The notes under the pieces: model-generated
The model's database searches: none
Told to the model about the DNA's origin: nothing
Seen by the model: the letters and a program-made list of their open reading frames with translations, nothing else
Program-made: the position numbers and the translations under genes
Part shown: piece by piece, positions 1 to 12,255 of the stretch
How the letters are laid out: every line of letters begins with the position of its first letter
How positions within the stretch are numbered: the first letter of the stretch is position 1
Source of the DNA: Mycolicibacterium sarraceniae
Lineage (GTDB): Bacteria; Actinomycetota; Actinomycetes; Mycobacteriales; Mycobacteriaceae
Direction: 5' to 3'
Length of the DNA stretch: 64,000 nt
NCBI RefSeq assembly: GCF_010731875.1
Contig: NZ_AP022595.1
Coordinates: forward strand, 1-64,000

Positions 1-588
1 CTCGACGTCCGCATACTCCTTGCCGACCTCGGCGACCACCACGACCAGAGGCTGCCCGCGAAGGTCAGCGTTGGTCTTGTGCACCAGAGTCAGGTGCTTG
101 CGCCGGGTGCGCGGGCGAACGCGTCACGCACCACCGCTCGACACCGAAGGCGGTGTTGACGCTGACCTCGGTGGCCACCTCGTGCGGCGTGCCGACGCGC
201 AGCGCGCCGCCGTTACCGGTGTGGGGCCTTCGGTGCCCTCACGCACCACGACGAAATCGATATTCGTCACGCCGGCAAGCGGGCTGCTGACGCCGGAATA
301 GAGCGACCCGGCCGCAGGTTGACGTGATGGTCCAGCGCGAAGCGGAGTTTGAGCAACAGGCCGCGCTCGAGCACGCCGCTGGGCACCGAGGATCGCCGAT
401 CGCGCCGAGCAGGATCGCGTCGTAGCCCTGAGTTCTTCGATGGTCTCCGCGGTGAGCAATTCACCGGTCGCGTGGTAGCGGCGCGCACCGAGGTCGTATT
501 CGGTCTTGTCCACACCGGGCAGCACCACGTCAAGCACCTGCAGCGCTTCGTCGATGACCTCCGGGCCGATCATAACCGCCAACTTCAT
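1..588 (-). CDS. leuB: 3-isopropylmalate dehydrogenase, 3' end off window, frameshifted
   Basis: Oxidative decarboxylation of 3-isopropylmalate in leucine synthesis, cytoplasmic. Family blocks are readable across different frames: an N-terminus ending [19 protein letters not shown], then [17 protein letters not shown], then [12 protein letters not shown]. At least three frame changes break it between about 250 and 530. The ATG at 588-586 overlaps the serA stop as ATGA, which fixes the start and implies coupling. The 3' end lies beyond the left edge. The breaks look like sequence errors because the residues on each side remain conserved. Identity is secure; the true protein sequence is not. 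Confidence 0.88.
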
Positions 589-2127
589 GAGAGGTCAACC
601 ACTTCCAGTGTGGTGGCACCGACCGCCTCGGCGATCGCGACGCGCACGTTTTCGGGGACATCGGTGTCCAGGCGCAGGATGATCGTCGCGCTCTCACCGC
701 CGGCGTCCTGGGACAGCTGGGCGGCCAGGATGTTGACATCTGCTTTGCCGAGCTCAGTGCCGATTTTGCCCAGCGCGCCGGGCTGATCGGAGAGTTGACC
801 ACCAGGTTGAAACCCTCGGCGCGCAGATCGAAGTTGCGCCCGTTGATCTGCACCAGCTTTTGCACCTGCTGCGGACCGACAGCGTGCCGCCACGTTGAAC
901 GAACTACCGTCGGCGTACACCGCGCGCACGTCGACCACCTGCGGTGGTTCGGGCTCTCCGTGGCAGTGGAAATGTCGGCGGCCGCCACGATCCTTGGCAG
1001 TGCCGGGGCATTGACGAACGTCACCTGTTCGTCGACCACAGCCGAGAACAGTCCGCGCAGCTCCGAAAGCTTCAGCACCTCAACATCTTCGGAAGCCAGC
1101 TCGCCGCGAGCCTGCACGCTCAGATACCGGCGCGGCGTCGGACAGCGAACCGACCAGCAGGCCGAGCTTGCGCACCAGGTCCAGCCACGGTGCCACTTCT
1201 TCGCCGACCACACCGCGGCGACGTTGACCGCGTCCGGGACGAATTTGCCGGCCAGCGCCAGCTTCACGCTCGCCGCGACATCGGTGCCCGCCCGGTCCTG
1301 AGCCTCCTCAGTGGAAGCGCCCAAATGCGGAGTGACGACCACCTGCGGCAGCTCGAACAACGGGCTGTCGGTGCAGGGCTCAGTGCTGAACACATCGAGT
1401 CCAGCGGCCCGGACGTGACCACTGGTGATCGCGTCGGCCAGGGCCTGCTCGTCGATGAGCCCGCCGCGCGCGGCGTTGACGATGATCACACCGGGTTTGG
1501 TCTTGGCCAGGTTTTCCTTGCCGATGAGGCCGGCGGTTTCCTTGGTCTTCGGCAGGTGCACGGAGATGAAATCGGCGCGGGTCAAAGATCGTCAAGGCTG
1601 AGCAGTTCGATACCGAGTTGGGCGGCGCGGGCCGCCGACGTAGGGGTCGTAGGCCACGATATGGGCGCCGAAAGCGGCCAACCGCTGCGCGACGAGCTGC
1701 CCGATCCGGCCCAGGCCCACCACGCCGACGGTCTTGCCGAAGATCTCGATGCCCGAGAACGACGAGCGCTTCCAGGTGTGCTCGCAGCGTGGCGTCGGCG
1801 GCGGAATCTGCCGCGCGGCCGATAGCAACAGTGCCAGGGCATGCTCGGCAGCGCTGTGGATGTTCGACGTGGGCGCGTTGACCACCAGCACCCCGGCCGC
1901 GGTGGCGGCGTCGACGTCGACGTTGTCCAGGCAGGCGCGGCGGCCATGACCTCGCGGCTCCGGCGTCCGGTGGTGGCCGAGCGCACCAGCAGCGCGTCGG
2001 CATCGACCACCGCGGCGAGCAGTTTCGGCCGGGGGCCGTCGACCCAGCGGACTTCAACCTGGTCACCCAGGGCCTCGACGGTCGACGCGGCAAGCTTGTC
2101 TGCGATCAATACAACGGGCAGATTCAC
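585..2127 (-). CDS. serA: D-3-phosphoglycerate dehydrogenase, frameshifted
   Basis: First step of serine synthesis: 3-phosphoglycerate plus NAD to phosphohydroxypyruvate. The GTG start at 2127 gives VNLPVVLIADKLAASTVEAL. The nucleotide-binding domain is recognisable by VGLGRIGQLVAQRLAAFGAH (about 1690-1750), followed by ADFISVHLPKTKETAGLIGK and NAARGGLIDE. The C-terminal ACT domain ends in LEVVDLS at the TGA 585-587. Total length, about 514 codons, fits the long mycobacterial SerA with an intervening domain. It is split over at least four frames (breaks near 1590, 1200, 900 and 800). It overlaps leuB by 4 bp. Because SerA is expected to be essential for prototrophy, sequence error is more likely than decay. 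Confidence 0.9.
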
Positions 2128-2192
2128 GCCGGTCAGCCTAGTAGCTGTTGCCCAGTGCACGACCATCGGCTGCTGTGAGGTGTACTTGACAC

Positions 2193-3600
2193 GTGGACGT
2201 GACCGTCGTCGGCAGTGGTCCCAATGGGTTGGCGGCTGCCATCATCTGCGCCCGAGCCGGTTTGAAGGTGCGCGTCGTGGAGGGTCAGCCGACCTTCGGC
2301 GGTGGGGCCGCACCGCGGCCGATCCGGACTTCCCGATATCCGCCACGACATGCTCGGCGGTGCACCGATGGCGATCGCCTCGCCGTTCTTCGCAGAGTTC
2401 GACCTGGCGGCGCGCGGGGTGGAGTTGGCGGTCCCGGGATCTCCTACGCTAATCCGCTGCCGAACCGGCCGGCCGCGATCGCCTACCATTCGCTGGACCG
2501 CACGTGCGCCGAGCTAGACGACGGCCGCTCCTACCGCCGGCTGTTCGGTCCGCTCGTCGAGCATTCCGATGGCGTGCTCGGATTCTTCCTCGGCGACAAA
2601 CGTTCGCTGCCGCCCGATCTGCCCACCACCGTGCGCGCCGGTCTTCGGGTGCTCGCCCAGGGCAGCCGGCATGGGGCATGCTGCGCGGCGACGATGCTCG
2701 CGCTTTGTTCACCGGCGTTGGCACATGCGATTTCGACCATGCCGTCACCGGTGAACAGCGGCGCTGGCATCATGCTCGGTACGGTGGCGCACACCGCGGG
2801 CTGGCCGGTGCCGGTCGGCGGCAGCCAGGCAATCGTCGACGCCATGCTCGCCGATCTGCGGGCCCATGGCGGCGAATTGGTCGTCGGCGAGCCGGTGACC
2901 TCCCTCCCTGGGGTGGTGATCTACGACACCGCACCGACGGCACTGCTCGACATCTACGGCTCGTCGTTACCGGACGGGTACGCACAGTCGTTGCGGCGCT
3001 ACCGGTTTGGCCCGGGTGTGTGCAAGGTGGATTTCGTTCTTTCTGGCGAGATTCCGTGGCGCGACCCGCGGCTGGCGACACTGTGCCATGGGTGGGACCC
3101 GAGCCCAGATGGCGTACTCCGAGAAGGAGATCGCCGCGGGCGGGCACCCGCCTGGCCGATGACGTTGGCGGCGCTTGCGCATGTATGCGATCCGTCGCGC
3201 ATCGATTCGGCGGGGCGGCGGCCGTTGTGGACCTACGCCCACGTCCCAGCCCACTCGACCGAGGACCTGACCGAAACGATCATCGGTCTGTTCGAGAAGG
3301 CCGCGCCTGGGTTCCGGGATCTGGTGCTGGCTCGCGGTGCGTGACCGCTGCGCAGATGTCCAAGCACAACGCCAACTACGTCGGCGGGGACATCATCGTC
3401 GGCGGTGCCACACTGTTCGCCGCGATGGTCGGGCCGACCCTGCGGTGGAACCCGTGGTCCACGCCGATCCCGCAGGCGTATCTGTGCTCGGCGGCGACGC
3501 CGCCGGAACGGCCGTGCACGGATGTGCGGCTACTACGCCGCGCGCACGGTGCTCAAGCGCGAATTCGGGCTGCCGCTGCCGACGCTGGCCCGTAGTCGGC
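2193..3600 (+). CDS. FAD-dependent oxidoreductase, phytoene dehydrogenase-like, frameshifted
   Basis: Probable flavoprotein of the phytoene-desaturase/carotenoid isomerase-like superfamily (Rv2997 position). The N-terminus carries the dinucleotide-binding Rossmann motif VVGSGPNGLAAAIICARAGL. The middle (about 2700-3340) reads in one frame. The C-terminus CGYYAARTVLKREFGLPLP is typical of the family's last helix but lies in another frame. Breaks lie near 2320, 2440, 2920 and 3340-3520. The substrate cannot be read from the sequence. It is divergent from serA, with only about 65 bp between the starts, so promoters must overlap there. Confidence 0.75.
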
Positions 3601-3869
3601 GCAGCCGCCGCTGTTGGCACCCCGATCCCCCGGCGGGCGGCACCGATCCACTGCTGATCGCCAATCCCCGGTTCCTAAAGGTCGGCGCCAGCGTGTCCGC
3701 GATCGTGTTCGGAACGTTCAACGTGCTGCTCGTCTACTCGTTCGTCCGAGGACGCGAGTGGATCCGCAAGCCGTCCTTCATCCACACCGGCATGGCCGTC
3801 CAGACGACCTTCATCGTGGTGATGGTCGGATTCGCCGGTGACGCACGGATCGAGCCCGCGCAAAACTAA
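3600..3869 (+). pseudogene. C-terminal remnant of a membrane protein (Rv3000-like by position)
   Basis: After the oxidoreductase ends, the same frame continues with LLIANPRFLKVGASVSAIVF and a hydrophobic stretch, then a second apolar run (QTTFIVVMVGFAG) before the TAA at 3867-3869. This looks like the last roughly 75 residues of a multi-pass membrane protein, with two probable membrane segments. By gene order it sits where H37Rv has the transmembrane protein Rv3000. No N-terminal half is visible. It could be a true deletion remnant or an assembly collapse. Confidence 0.4.
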
Positions 3870-3897
3870 AGCCACGCGGGATGTCCTGCGTGGCTTT
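3868..3897. terminator. Bidirectional hairpin terminator between convergent genes
   Basis: AAAGCCACGC pairs perfectly with GCGTGGCTTT (10 bp, 10-nt loop). A-rich and T-rich flanks lie on both sides, so it can serve the leftward ilv operon and the rightward gene. Confidence 0.75.
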
Positions 3898-3909
3898 GTT
3901 TGGAAGAGA

Positions 3910-5456
<1,547 letters not shown>

Positions 5457-5457
<1 letters not shown>

Positions 5458-7292
5458 CAGGCGCGCCCTTCCTCGTTATCGTCGAACAGCGGGCGGATAT
5501 TGCGTGCCGCCATGATCTCGTCGTTGCCGCAGCCCGCAGCCACCATCGGCCACACCTGGGCGTCTGCACCGACGATGAAGTCGATCACCGGGCGGTCATT
5601 GATCGCTCGCGCCTGGTTGATCACGCCGATGACGTCTTCCTCACGCTCACAACGCAATCCAACGCATCCGTAGGCTTCGGCCAGCTTGACGAAGTCCGGG
5701 ATGCGACGGCTGTGGCCAGATCGGTTTGGCTGTAGCGCTCTTCGTAGAACAGCGTCTGCCACTGCCGCACCATACCCAGGTTGCCATTGTTGATCAGCGC
5801 GACCTTGATCGGCACGCCTTCAACCGCGCAGGTGGCCAGCTCCTGATTGGTCATCTGGAAGCAGCCGTCGCCCACACCTCGGCTTCGGGCCGGGCCATCT
5901 TGGCCCATGGCTGCCGGGACGGCGTAGCATGGTGCCCAGACCGCCCGAATTCAGCCAGGTGCGCGGCTTTTCGTAGGAGACGAACTGCGCGGCCCACATC
6001 TGGTGCTACGCGGCGACGTAGATGGCGTCCGGACCGGCGATCCTGCCCAACTGCTGGATCACGTATTCCGGGCTGAGGCTGCCGTCGTGCTGCGGGTCGT
6101 AGCTCAGCGGATAGGTGGCCCGGACCCCCGAAAGGTACTCCCACCAGCTGTCCTGGTTGGATTTCGGCGTACCGCCCAATTTGCGCAGAGACTCCGTCAG
6201 TTCCGTGATCGCCAGCTTGACGTCACCGACGATCGGCACATCGGCGTTGCGGTTCTTGCCGATCTCGGCCGGGTCGATGTCGACGTGGATCACCTTGGCG
6301 TCGGGGGCAAAGGAATCCAGCTTGCCGGTCACCCGGTCGTCGAACCGTGCGCCCAGCGCGATGAGCAGGTCGCTCTTCTGCAGGGCGGCCACCGCGGCGA
6401 CGGTGCCGTGCATGCCCGGCATGCCCAGATTCTGCGGGTGGCTGTCTGGGAACGCGCCGCGCGCCATCAGGGTGGTCACCACCGGAATCCCGGTCAGCTC
6501 GGCCAGATCCAGCAACTCCTCGGTGGCGTCACCGCGGATCACACCACCACCGACATACAGCACCGGCTTGCGCGCCGCGGCGATCAGCCGAGCTGCCTCC
6601 CGGATCTGCCGGCTGTGCGGCTTGGTGTTGGGCTTGTAGCCGGGCAGGTCGATCTGCGGCGGCCAGGCGAACGTGCACTGCGCCTGCAAAATGTCCTTCG
6701 GGATATCAACGAGGACAGCACCAGGTCGTCCGGTGGACGCGATGTGGAACGCCTCGGCGATCACCCGGGCGATGTCGTCGCCGTTGCGCACCAGGAAATT
6801 GTGCTTGGTGATCGGCATCGTGATGCCGGAGATGTCAGCTTCCTGGAACGCGTCGGTTCCGATCAGGGCGCGACCGACCTGTCCGGTGATCGCGACCACC
6901 GGGATGGAGTCCATCTGCGCATCGGCCAGCGGGGTCACCAGGTTGGTGGCGCCGGGCCCCGAGGTGGCCATCATCACGCCGACCTTGCCGGTGGCGTGGG
7001 CATACCCACTGGCCGCGTGTCCGGCGCCCTGCTCGTGACGGACCAGGACGTGGCGCAGTTTCTGCGAATCGTAGAGCGGGTCGTACACCGGCAGCACCGC
7101 GCCACCGGGGATCCCGAAGATGGTGTCGACGCCGAGTTCTTCCAACGAGCGGACTACCGCCTGGGCGCCCGTGAGCTGCTGCGGGGCGACGCGCTTGGCG
7201 GTGTTCGTGCCGGTCTTGGGGGCGGTGTGCGCCGCGGCCGCGCCGGCGGCGGGCGCCGTTGGCTCGGGCGGTCGCGTGGTGGGTGCACTCAC
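5457..7292 (-). CDS. ilvB: Acetolactate synthase large catalytic subunit, frameshifted 3' third
   Basis: Thiamine-diphosphate and FAD-dependent condensation of pyruvate, first common step of valine, leucine and isoleucine synthesis. From the GTG at 7292 an alanine/proline-rich leader precedes [19 protein letters not shown] and [17 protein letters not shown]. The catalytic glutamate is in [15 protein letters not shown]. The frame is open to about 6006. The C-terminal ThDP-binding part ([34 protein letters not shown]) continues through frame breaks near 6005, 5930, 5880 and 5715. Length of about 611 codons is normal. It heads ilvBNC and is controlled by an upstream attenuator. Confidence 0.93.
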
Positions 7293-7329
7293 GGTGTGTC
7301 CTCTTCCATCCTGTTCATCCTCGGGCAAG

Positions 7330-7366
7330 AAAAAACCCCCGTCAGCTCGGCGGCTGTACGAGGGTT
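7330..7366 (-). terminator. Attenuator terminator upstream of ilvB
   Basis: On the minus strand AACCCTCGT pairs with ACGGGGGTT (9 bp with one G-U) around a 15-nt loop and runs into six or more T residues. It lies about 38 nt before the ilvB start and just after the leader peptide stop, the place expected for a transcription attenuator. Confidence 0.75.
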
Positions 7367-7384
7367 GCGCGCTGGTGCGTGTGG

Positions 7385-7456
7385 CTATACCCGTGTCGGG
7401 GCAAGCGCGGCACCAACGCGCTGGCCAATTACTACGAGCATTCCGCCGGACTTCAT
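7385..7456 (-). CDS. ilvB leader peptide
   Basis: A 23-codon reading frame begins at ATG 7456 (or the in-frame ATG 7441) and ends at TAG 7385-7387. It reads [11 protein letters not shown], then [12 protein letters not shown]. The consecutive Leu-Val-Val-Ile codons, plus later Val and Leu codons, are what a branched-chain amino acid attenuation leader should contain. Its 3' half (7410-7420) can pair with 7368-7378 just after its stop, giving an 11-bp stem that could compete with pairing that prevents the terminator. Actinobacterial ilvB operons are known to use this form of control. Too short for routine gene callers. Confidence 0.65.
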   Translation of the reverse strand: MKSGGMLVVIGQRVGAALAPTRV

Positions 7457-7546
7457 AACCTGCGACGGTAGCCTCCGCACTGGTCAAGCGTCAAATCCCG
7501 GTACGAGCCTGCGCGGCGCCCGCGCCGGCGGTGGGAAGATGGCGCC

Positions 7547-7950
7547 ATGTCCTCGCGTCGCGCACCTGATGCGTCCACCGCCAAGCCCGTCGTGATCCGG
7601 ATGTCGCCGATGGCGCACTTCGCCTCGGGATTTCTCGCGCTGTGCCTGCTGGTGATGATCACGATGTTCCCCACCTGGGGTGCGGCGTGCATGGTGCTCC
7701 CGTTGTGGCGTCGATCGCGATCGTGCGGTTTCGCACAGTGGCCGACCGCGACACCGTGACCGCGCGCACCTTGTTGAGCAGTCGCACGGTGCGCTGGGAC
7801 GAGGTCGACGGTCTGCGCTTCGAACGCAGCGCATGGGCGCGGGCGCAACTGCGCGACGGGTCGCAGATGCTGCTGCCCGCGGTCACGTTCGCGTTACTAC
7901 CGCTGCTGGCTGAGGCCAGCGGCGGACGGGTGCCGAACCCCTACAAATAG
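7547..7950 (+). CDS. cfp6: CFP6-like small membrane protein with PH-like domain, one frameshift
   Basis: Homologue of the low-molecular-weight antigen CFP6 (Rv3004) by sequence feel and position. The N-terminal 40 residues include a hydrophobic stretch (HFASGFLALCLLVMITMF). The C-terminal part, TARTLLSSRTVRWDEVDGLR to GGRVPNPYK, resembles the bacterial PH domain found in mycobacterial membrane proteins. One frame change near 7690-7710 separates the halves; corrected length is about 134 aa. It is divergent from ilvB. Cellular role unknown. Confidence 0.7.
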
Positions 7951-7954
7951 GCGG

Positions 7955-8778
7955 TCACGCCAGCGGGTTGTTGCCGTGTAGGAAGAACCACGCCGCGACA
8001 CCGCCGCCGATCCCGAGCAGCAGTGCGATGAACGAGCCGATGAACGGTCGGCGGGCCCAGCCACGTCCGCCGTCGAATCCGTAGCGGCCCGGCCCGACCA
8101 GGATGACCGCGGACGTCGCGACGATCAGCACCAGCAGGTACTCGAAGCCGTCCGGACCGAAGACCGCTAGATAACCGTCCTGGCGTTGAGCGGCGACGAT
8201 CGTCAGCAAGCTGTTGACCAGATAGGCCACACCACCGGCAGCGGCCAGCGGGGCGAACAGTCCGAGGATCAGCAGGACACCCACCAGGATCTGGGCACCG
8301 GCGCCGACGTACATCAGCACGCCGGCATTCTGGTATCCGGCGTCGGCCAGCGCGGCGAAGCCGTTCAGGCCCTGCCCGCCAACCAACCGAACGCCTTTTG
8401 CAGTCCGTGGCCGATGAAGATCGCACCGATCACGATCCGCAACAACAGCAGACCCAGGTCCTGGGTGCCCCGCCGGCCGGCGGCCTTTGCGCGTTCCTCC
8501 GCGTCGATCGGCTCGATCTCCATCGGAGTGGCCAGCGACGGAGTCGGATCGATATGGGGTTGGACGTAGGGCAACGGCTCAGGATCGTGCAACAGTCCGT
8601 AGCCCGTCGACGGCGCGGACCCGCGCAGTCCGGAGCCGTAATGGGGAATCGTCGTGTGAAATCGCCACCGTAGGTGGCCGAGGGCAGATCGTCTTCCGGG
8701 TCGACCAGCTGGGCCGACGCCGGTCGACCGAGAGTCGTCGGGACGCTGCCAGTGCGGTTCGGGGCCTTGACTCGTCAC
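7955..8778 (-). CDS. DoxX family integral membrane protein, frameshifted
   Basis: Rv3005c-type DoxX protein; in M. tuberculosis this protein was linked to a thiol/superoxide-detoxifying membrane complex with SodA and SseA (recalled). From ATG 8778, an acidic proline-rich cytoplasmic region of about 100 residues precedes the first membrane segment (LGLLLLRIVIGAIFIGHGLQ). Three more segments follow, including GVLLILGLFAPLAAAGGVAY and LVLIVATSAVILVG. A break near 8385 (expected FGWLGGQGLNG) and a compensating pair near 8640-8710 disturb the frame. It ends HGNNPLA at 7955. Confidence 0.8.
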
Positions 8779-8911
8779 GAAAGCCAGAGTAGGTGCATCT
8801 GGGCGCTAATCGGGGATTTGAGCGGCGCTTTTAGCGGCCAATATTGCCTGGTTTTCGCGCCGAGCAGGGGCGTCGTGCGAACATCAACGCGATATCCGTA
8901 ACCTGGCGGGC

Positions 8912-10030
8912 ATGCAGGTACGCCGGTCGGTCCGTGGGGTGCTGGCCGTGTTCGTCGCAACGACGGTCGTGGCAGCTACGTCCGCGGGTTGCGCGAGGTT
9001 CAACAACGACATTTCGCAACCCTTCACCACCGCCCCGGAACGGGGACCCGGACCCAGCTCGCCGCCGCCCCCGCCGCCGCTGCCGCCCAAGCCGTTTCCC
9101 AAGGCCTGCCCCGCGCCGGGCGTGATGCAAGGGTGCCTGGAGAGCACCAGTGGGCTGATCATGGGCCCCGATAGCAAGACGGCCTTGGTGGCCGAGCGGA
9201 CCACCGGCACCGTCAGGACGTGTCGGTCAGCGCCGAGCCGAAGATCCACACCGTCATCCCGGTCGACCCGAGCGGTGACGGCGGACTGATGGACATCGTG
9301 CTGTCGCCCACCTACTCCCAGGACCGTCTGATGTACGCCTACATCAGCACGCCCACCGACAATGAGGTGATCCGGATCGCCGACGGCGATATCCCCAAGC
9401 CGATCCTGACCGGAATCCCCAAGGGCGCCAACGGGAATTCCGGCTCGATGATCTTCACCAGCCCCACCACCCTGGTCGTGCAGACCGGTGACGCGGGCAA
9501 TCCGGCACTGGCGGCAGATCCGAAGTCTCTGGCGGGCAAGGTCATCCGACTCGAGCAACCCACGACGGTGCACCGCGGCCGACGACCGCGCTGTCGGGGA
9601 TGGGCCCGCCGGCGGTATGTGCATCGATCCGACCGACAAGTCGCTGTTCATCACCGACCGCAGCCCCGCCGGCGATCGCCTGCAGCGCACCTCGCCGGAC
9701 GGCAAGACCACGACGGTGTGGACGTGGCCGGACAAGCCGGGCGTTGCGGGGTGCGCGGCGCTGGACGGCACGGTGCTGGTGAATCTGGTCAATGCCAAGC
9801 AAACCGTGGCGGTTCGGCTCGCCCAGGGCACCGGTGCGGTGACCGGCCAGCCTGAGGTGGTGCGCCAAGATACGCACGGCCACGCCTGGGCACTACAAGT
9901 GGCGCCGGACGGAAACATCTGGGGTGCAACTGTCAACCGCACTGCCGGCGATGCCGAGCTGGACGACGTGGTGTTCCCACTCTTCCCGCAGGGCGGCGGC
10001 TTCCCCCGCAGCAACGCCGACAATACCTAG
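8912..10030 (+). CDS. lppZ: Lipoprotein LppZ, glucose/sorbosone dehydrogenase-like beta-propeller, frameshifted
   Basis: Secreted, lipid-anchored protein. The signal peptide from ATG 8912 ends in lipobox TSAGC, followed by a proline-rich linker (about residues 45-65, PPPPPPLPPKPFPK). The rest resembles PQQ-type sugar dehydrogenase propellers: GLIMGPDSKTALVAERTTG, DIVLSPTYSQDRLMYAYIS, AGGMCIDPTDKSLFITD, ending GGGFPRSNADNT. Breaks near 9215 and 9570 split it into three frames. M. tuberculosis LppZ (Rv3006) has the same layout. Substrate and cofactor are unknown. Confidence 0.82.
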
Positions 10031-10306
10031 CCCATTAACCAAACTCATCCTCGTCGCGCTGCTGGGTCGCTATCACCAGGATCTGGATCGTATTGCCAGC
10101 GAGGCGCAGACCACTGAACGACCCGGGTTTCATCCGGCCTTCGGTCGATCTGGGTGAGTCGAGCGCCAAATAGCGCTGAACTCGTTGATAGGCAAGCGTA
10201 TCGGTTTCATAAAGGAATCGGTGCGATGTCGCTTTGAAGTTTAACCCGATACCGTCTTGTTGACCAATCACGATTGCACGGACAGTGGGCCGACGTGCAG
10301 TAACCG
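10031..10306. other. Intergenic stretch without a supported gene
   Basis: Between lppZ and the convergent histidine kinase. A short leftward open frame (10035-10271) has no recognisable domain and no good ribosome-binding site. H37Rv has Rv3007c and Rv3008 at this position; nothing resembling them is seen. Confidence 0.5.
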
Positions 10307-11510
10307 CTACTCCAGCGGAATCCTCACCCGCACAGTCGTACCCGATCCCGGAGCGGAGATGACACTCAGCCTCCCGCCGACGAGTTCGGCCCGCTCCGCC
10401 ATCGACAACATGCCGTAGCTCTCTGACGACGATGTCCCCGGGGCAGTCTCGAAGCCCACACCGTTATCGGCCACCTCCAGAAGCGCAACCCCATCGTCGA
10501 CGGCGAACCGCACCGTGGCGACCATCGCGCGGGAGTGCTTGACGACGTTCTGAAGTCCTTCCTGCGCAATGCGATACAGCGCCACTTCGATATGTTCGGG
10601 CAGCCGCTCGTCGACCAGGTCGAGGTCCAGATCGACCTCGGGGATAGAGGTGGCCAGGCTGGCCAGGCCACCGGCCAGGCCCAGGTCGTCGAGCACCGGC
10701 GGGCGCAAGCCGCTGATCGCCGACCGCGCCTCTGCGAGCGTGAGATCCACTAGATCCCTGGCCTTTTCGAGTTGTTCGGCGGCCGAGCTCTGGTCGGCAT
10801 CGTCGACGGCACGGGCGGCGGCATCGAGCCGATAGGTCAATCCGACCAGCCGCTGGGAGATACCGTCGTGGATGTCACCGGCGAGGCGGCGGCGCTCGCT
10901 TTCCTGGGCGGCGATCACCTGTTCGGCGAAGTTCTCGTGTGCGCGTTCACGGGCCGAAAGCTGGCGGTGCAGCCGAGCCTGGTGCAGTGCACCCGCGATC
11001 AACCGGCCGATCACCAGCAGCAGTTCGATATCGCGGGGCGTGAAATCACGCCGTTCGATGGTGTGTACGTTGAGCACGCCCACCAAGCCACCGGGCTCGG
11101 TCTCCATCGGTACCGACGCCATCGAAGCGAAGTCCTTGCCGCGCAACGCCGCAATCGGCATATACCGCGGATCAGCCTCCTTATCGGTAACGATCACCAC
11201 GGGCTCACGGTGGCTGGCCACCCACCCGGAAACCCCGGATCCCAACGGCATCCGAATCCGGCCCACCTGCTCGTCGAACGGCGGTGTGGCACCGGCCAAC
11301 GTCAACGAGCGGTCGGTGTCGTCGAGCGTGCACGAAACACACATCGGATGCGGTTGCGGCGGCGATCATTCGGGCTACCGCGGCGGCCATCGGCTCGACA
11401 CCGGGCCCGGTCGACGTCGCGGCGATGATGTCCAGCAGCAGGGCGACTTCCTGGTCGGCGTCGACCAGCCCATGCACAGCGTGCGGGCTGACCCCCTTGC
11501 AGCGATTCAT
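10307..11510 (-). CDS. GAF-domain sensor histidine kinase (NarX/DevS class), one frameshift
   Basis: Cytoplasmic sensor kinase partnered with the adjacent response regulator. From ATG 11510 the N-terminal helix leads into a GAF domain (about residues 20-150, including SGVSGWVASHREPVVIVTD and GVLNVHTIERRDFTPRDIEL). A HisKA_3 dimerisation helix carries the phospho-acceptor His in RRLAGDIHDGISQRLVGLTY. The HATPase domain has the N box around QEGLQNVVKHSRA and G1 box DNGVGF. No membrane segment is seen, so the signal is probably intracellular. A frame change near 11335 splits it. Its ATG overlaps the regulator stop as ATGA. Confidence 0.87.
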
Positions 11511-12151
11511 CGAAAAATGCCTTCCCGCAGGGCGGTTGCGGCTGCACTCGTACGGTCGTTGACACCCAGTTTGCGATAGATCGAGCTGAGGTGAGTTTTC
11601 ACCGTCTCTTCGCCGATCACCAGTTTGGCGGCGATACTGATTGGACAGCCCGGTCACCACCAGCGACAGGATCTCGCTCTCCGCTGGGTGAGCCCGTGCC
11701 GGGCACCCGGCCAGAATGGTCGCTCTGCAGGCGGGCTGCGGTCTCCGCAGCGCGCGCGGCCAGGCGGCGTCGATAGCCGTGGAGCCGGCGTGCACCCCTC
11801 GAGCTGCCGGACCAGCTCGTCACTGCTGATGCCTTTGAGGAGGTATCCGGACGCGCCGACCCGCATGGCTTGGAACAGGTACTGCTCGTCGTCGTAGACC
11901 GACAACAGGATGACCTTGCGGCCGGGGTCGCGTTCACGCATCTCCCGGCAGAGGTCGAGCCCGCTGGCGCCCTGCATCCGCACATCGCACAACACGATGT
12001 CGGGGTTCAGTTCGGCGATCACCGCCATGGCCTTCTCGGCCCCGATCGCAGCGCCCACCACGTCGACCCGCGCGGAGAACGGCGCGAGCATGGCCTTGAG
12101 GCCCTCGATGACCATTTCGTGGTCATCGACCAGCACCACCCGCACCGTCAT
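11507..12151 (-). CDS. NarL/FixJ-type response regulator, frameshifted
   Basis: DNA-binding partner of the kinase. The receiver domain (from ATG 12151) shows the acidic pair in VVLVDDHEMV, the phospho-acceptor Asp in DIVLCDVRMQG, and the conserved Lys in GYLLKG. The C-terminal LuxR-type helix-turn-helix is readable as SEILSLVVTGLSN and, in another frame, EETVKTHLSSIYRKLGVNDR, ending LREGIFR. Breaks lie near 11640-11800. Regulator then kinase are co-oriented with a 4-bp overlap, so they form one operon. Targets are not evident. M. tuberculosis lacks this pair at this locus. Confidence 0.87.
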
Positions 12152-12255
12152 GGACTTCACCGTAGTGCCGCCGCTGACCAGCCGGGCGAGGGATCCTCCC
12201 CCCACTCCCCTGATCGGGGGATGCCCCGGGGTGTGACCGGGGCCATACTTCGAGC

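Noticed and set aside
6003..7595. 530-codon rightward open frame opposite ilvB
   Set aside because: Antisense of a clear ilvB; composition (Arg, Gly, His rich) is that of a shadow frame in high-GC coding DNA.
10035..10271. 78-codon leftward gene after lppZ
   Set aside because: No family, no ribosome-binding site, composition unlike neighbours.
12180..12250. Terminator between response regulator and HAD gene
   Set aside because: CCCC/GGGG stretches can pair, but the region lies between divergent starts, has no T-run and several weak alternatives.
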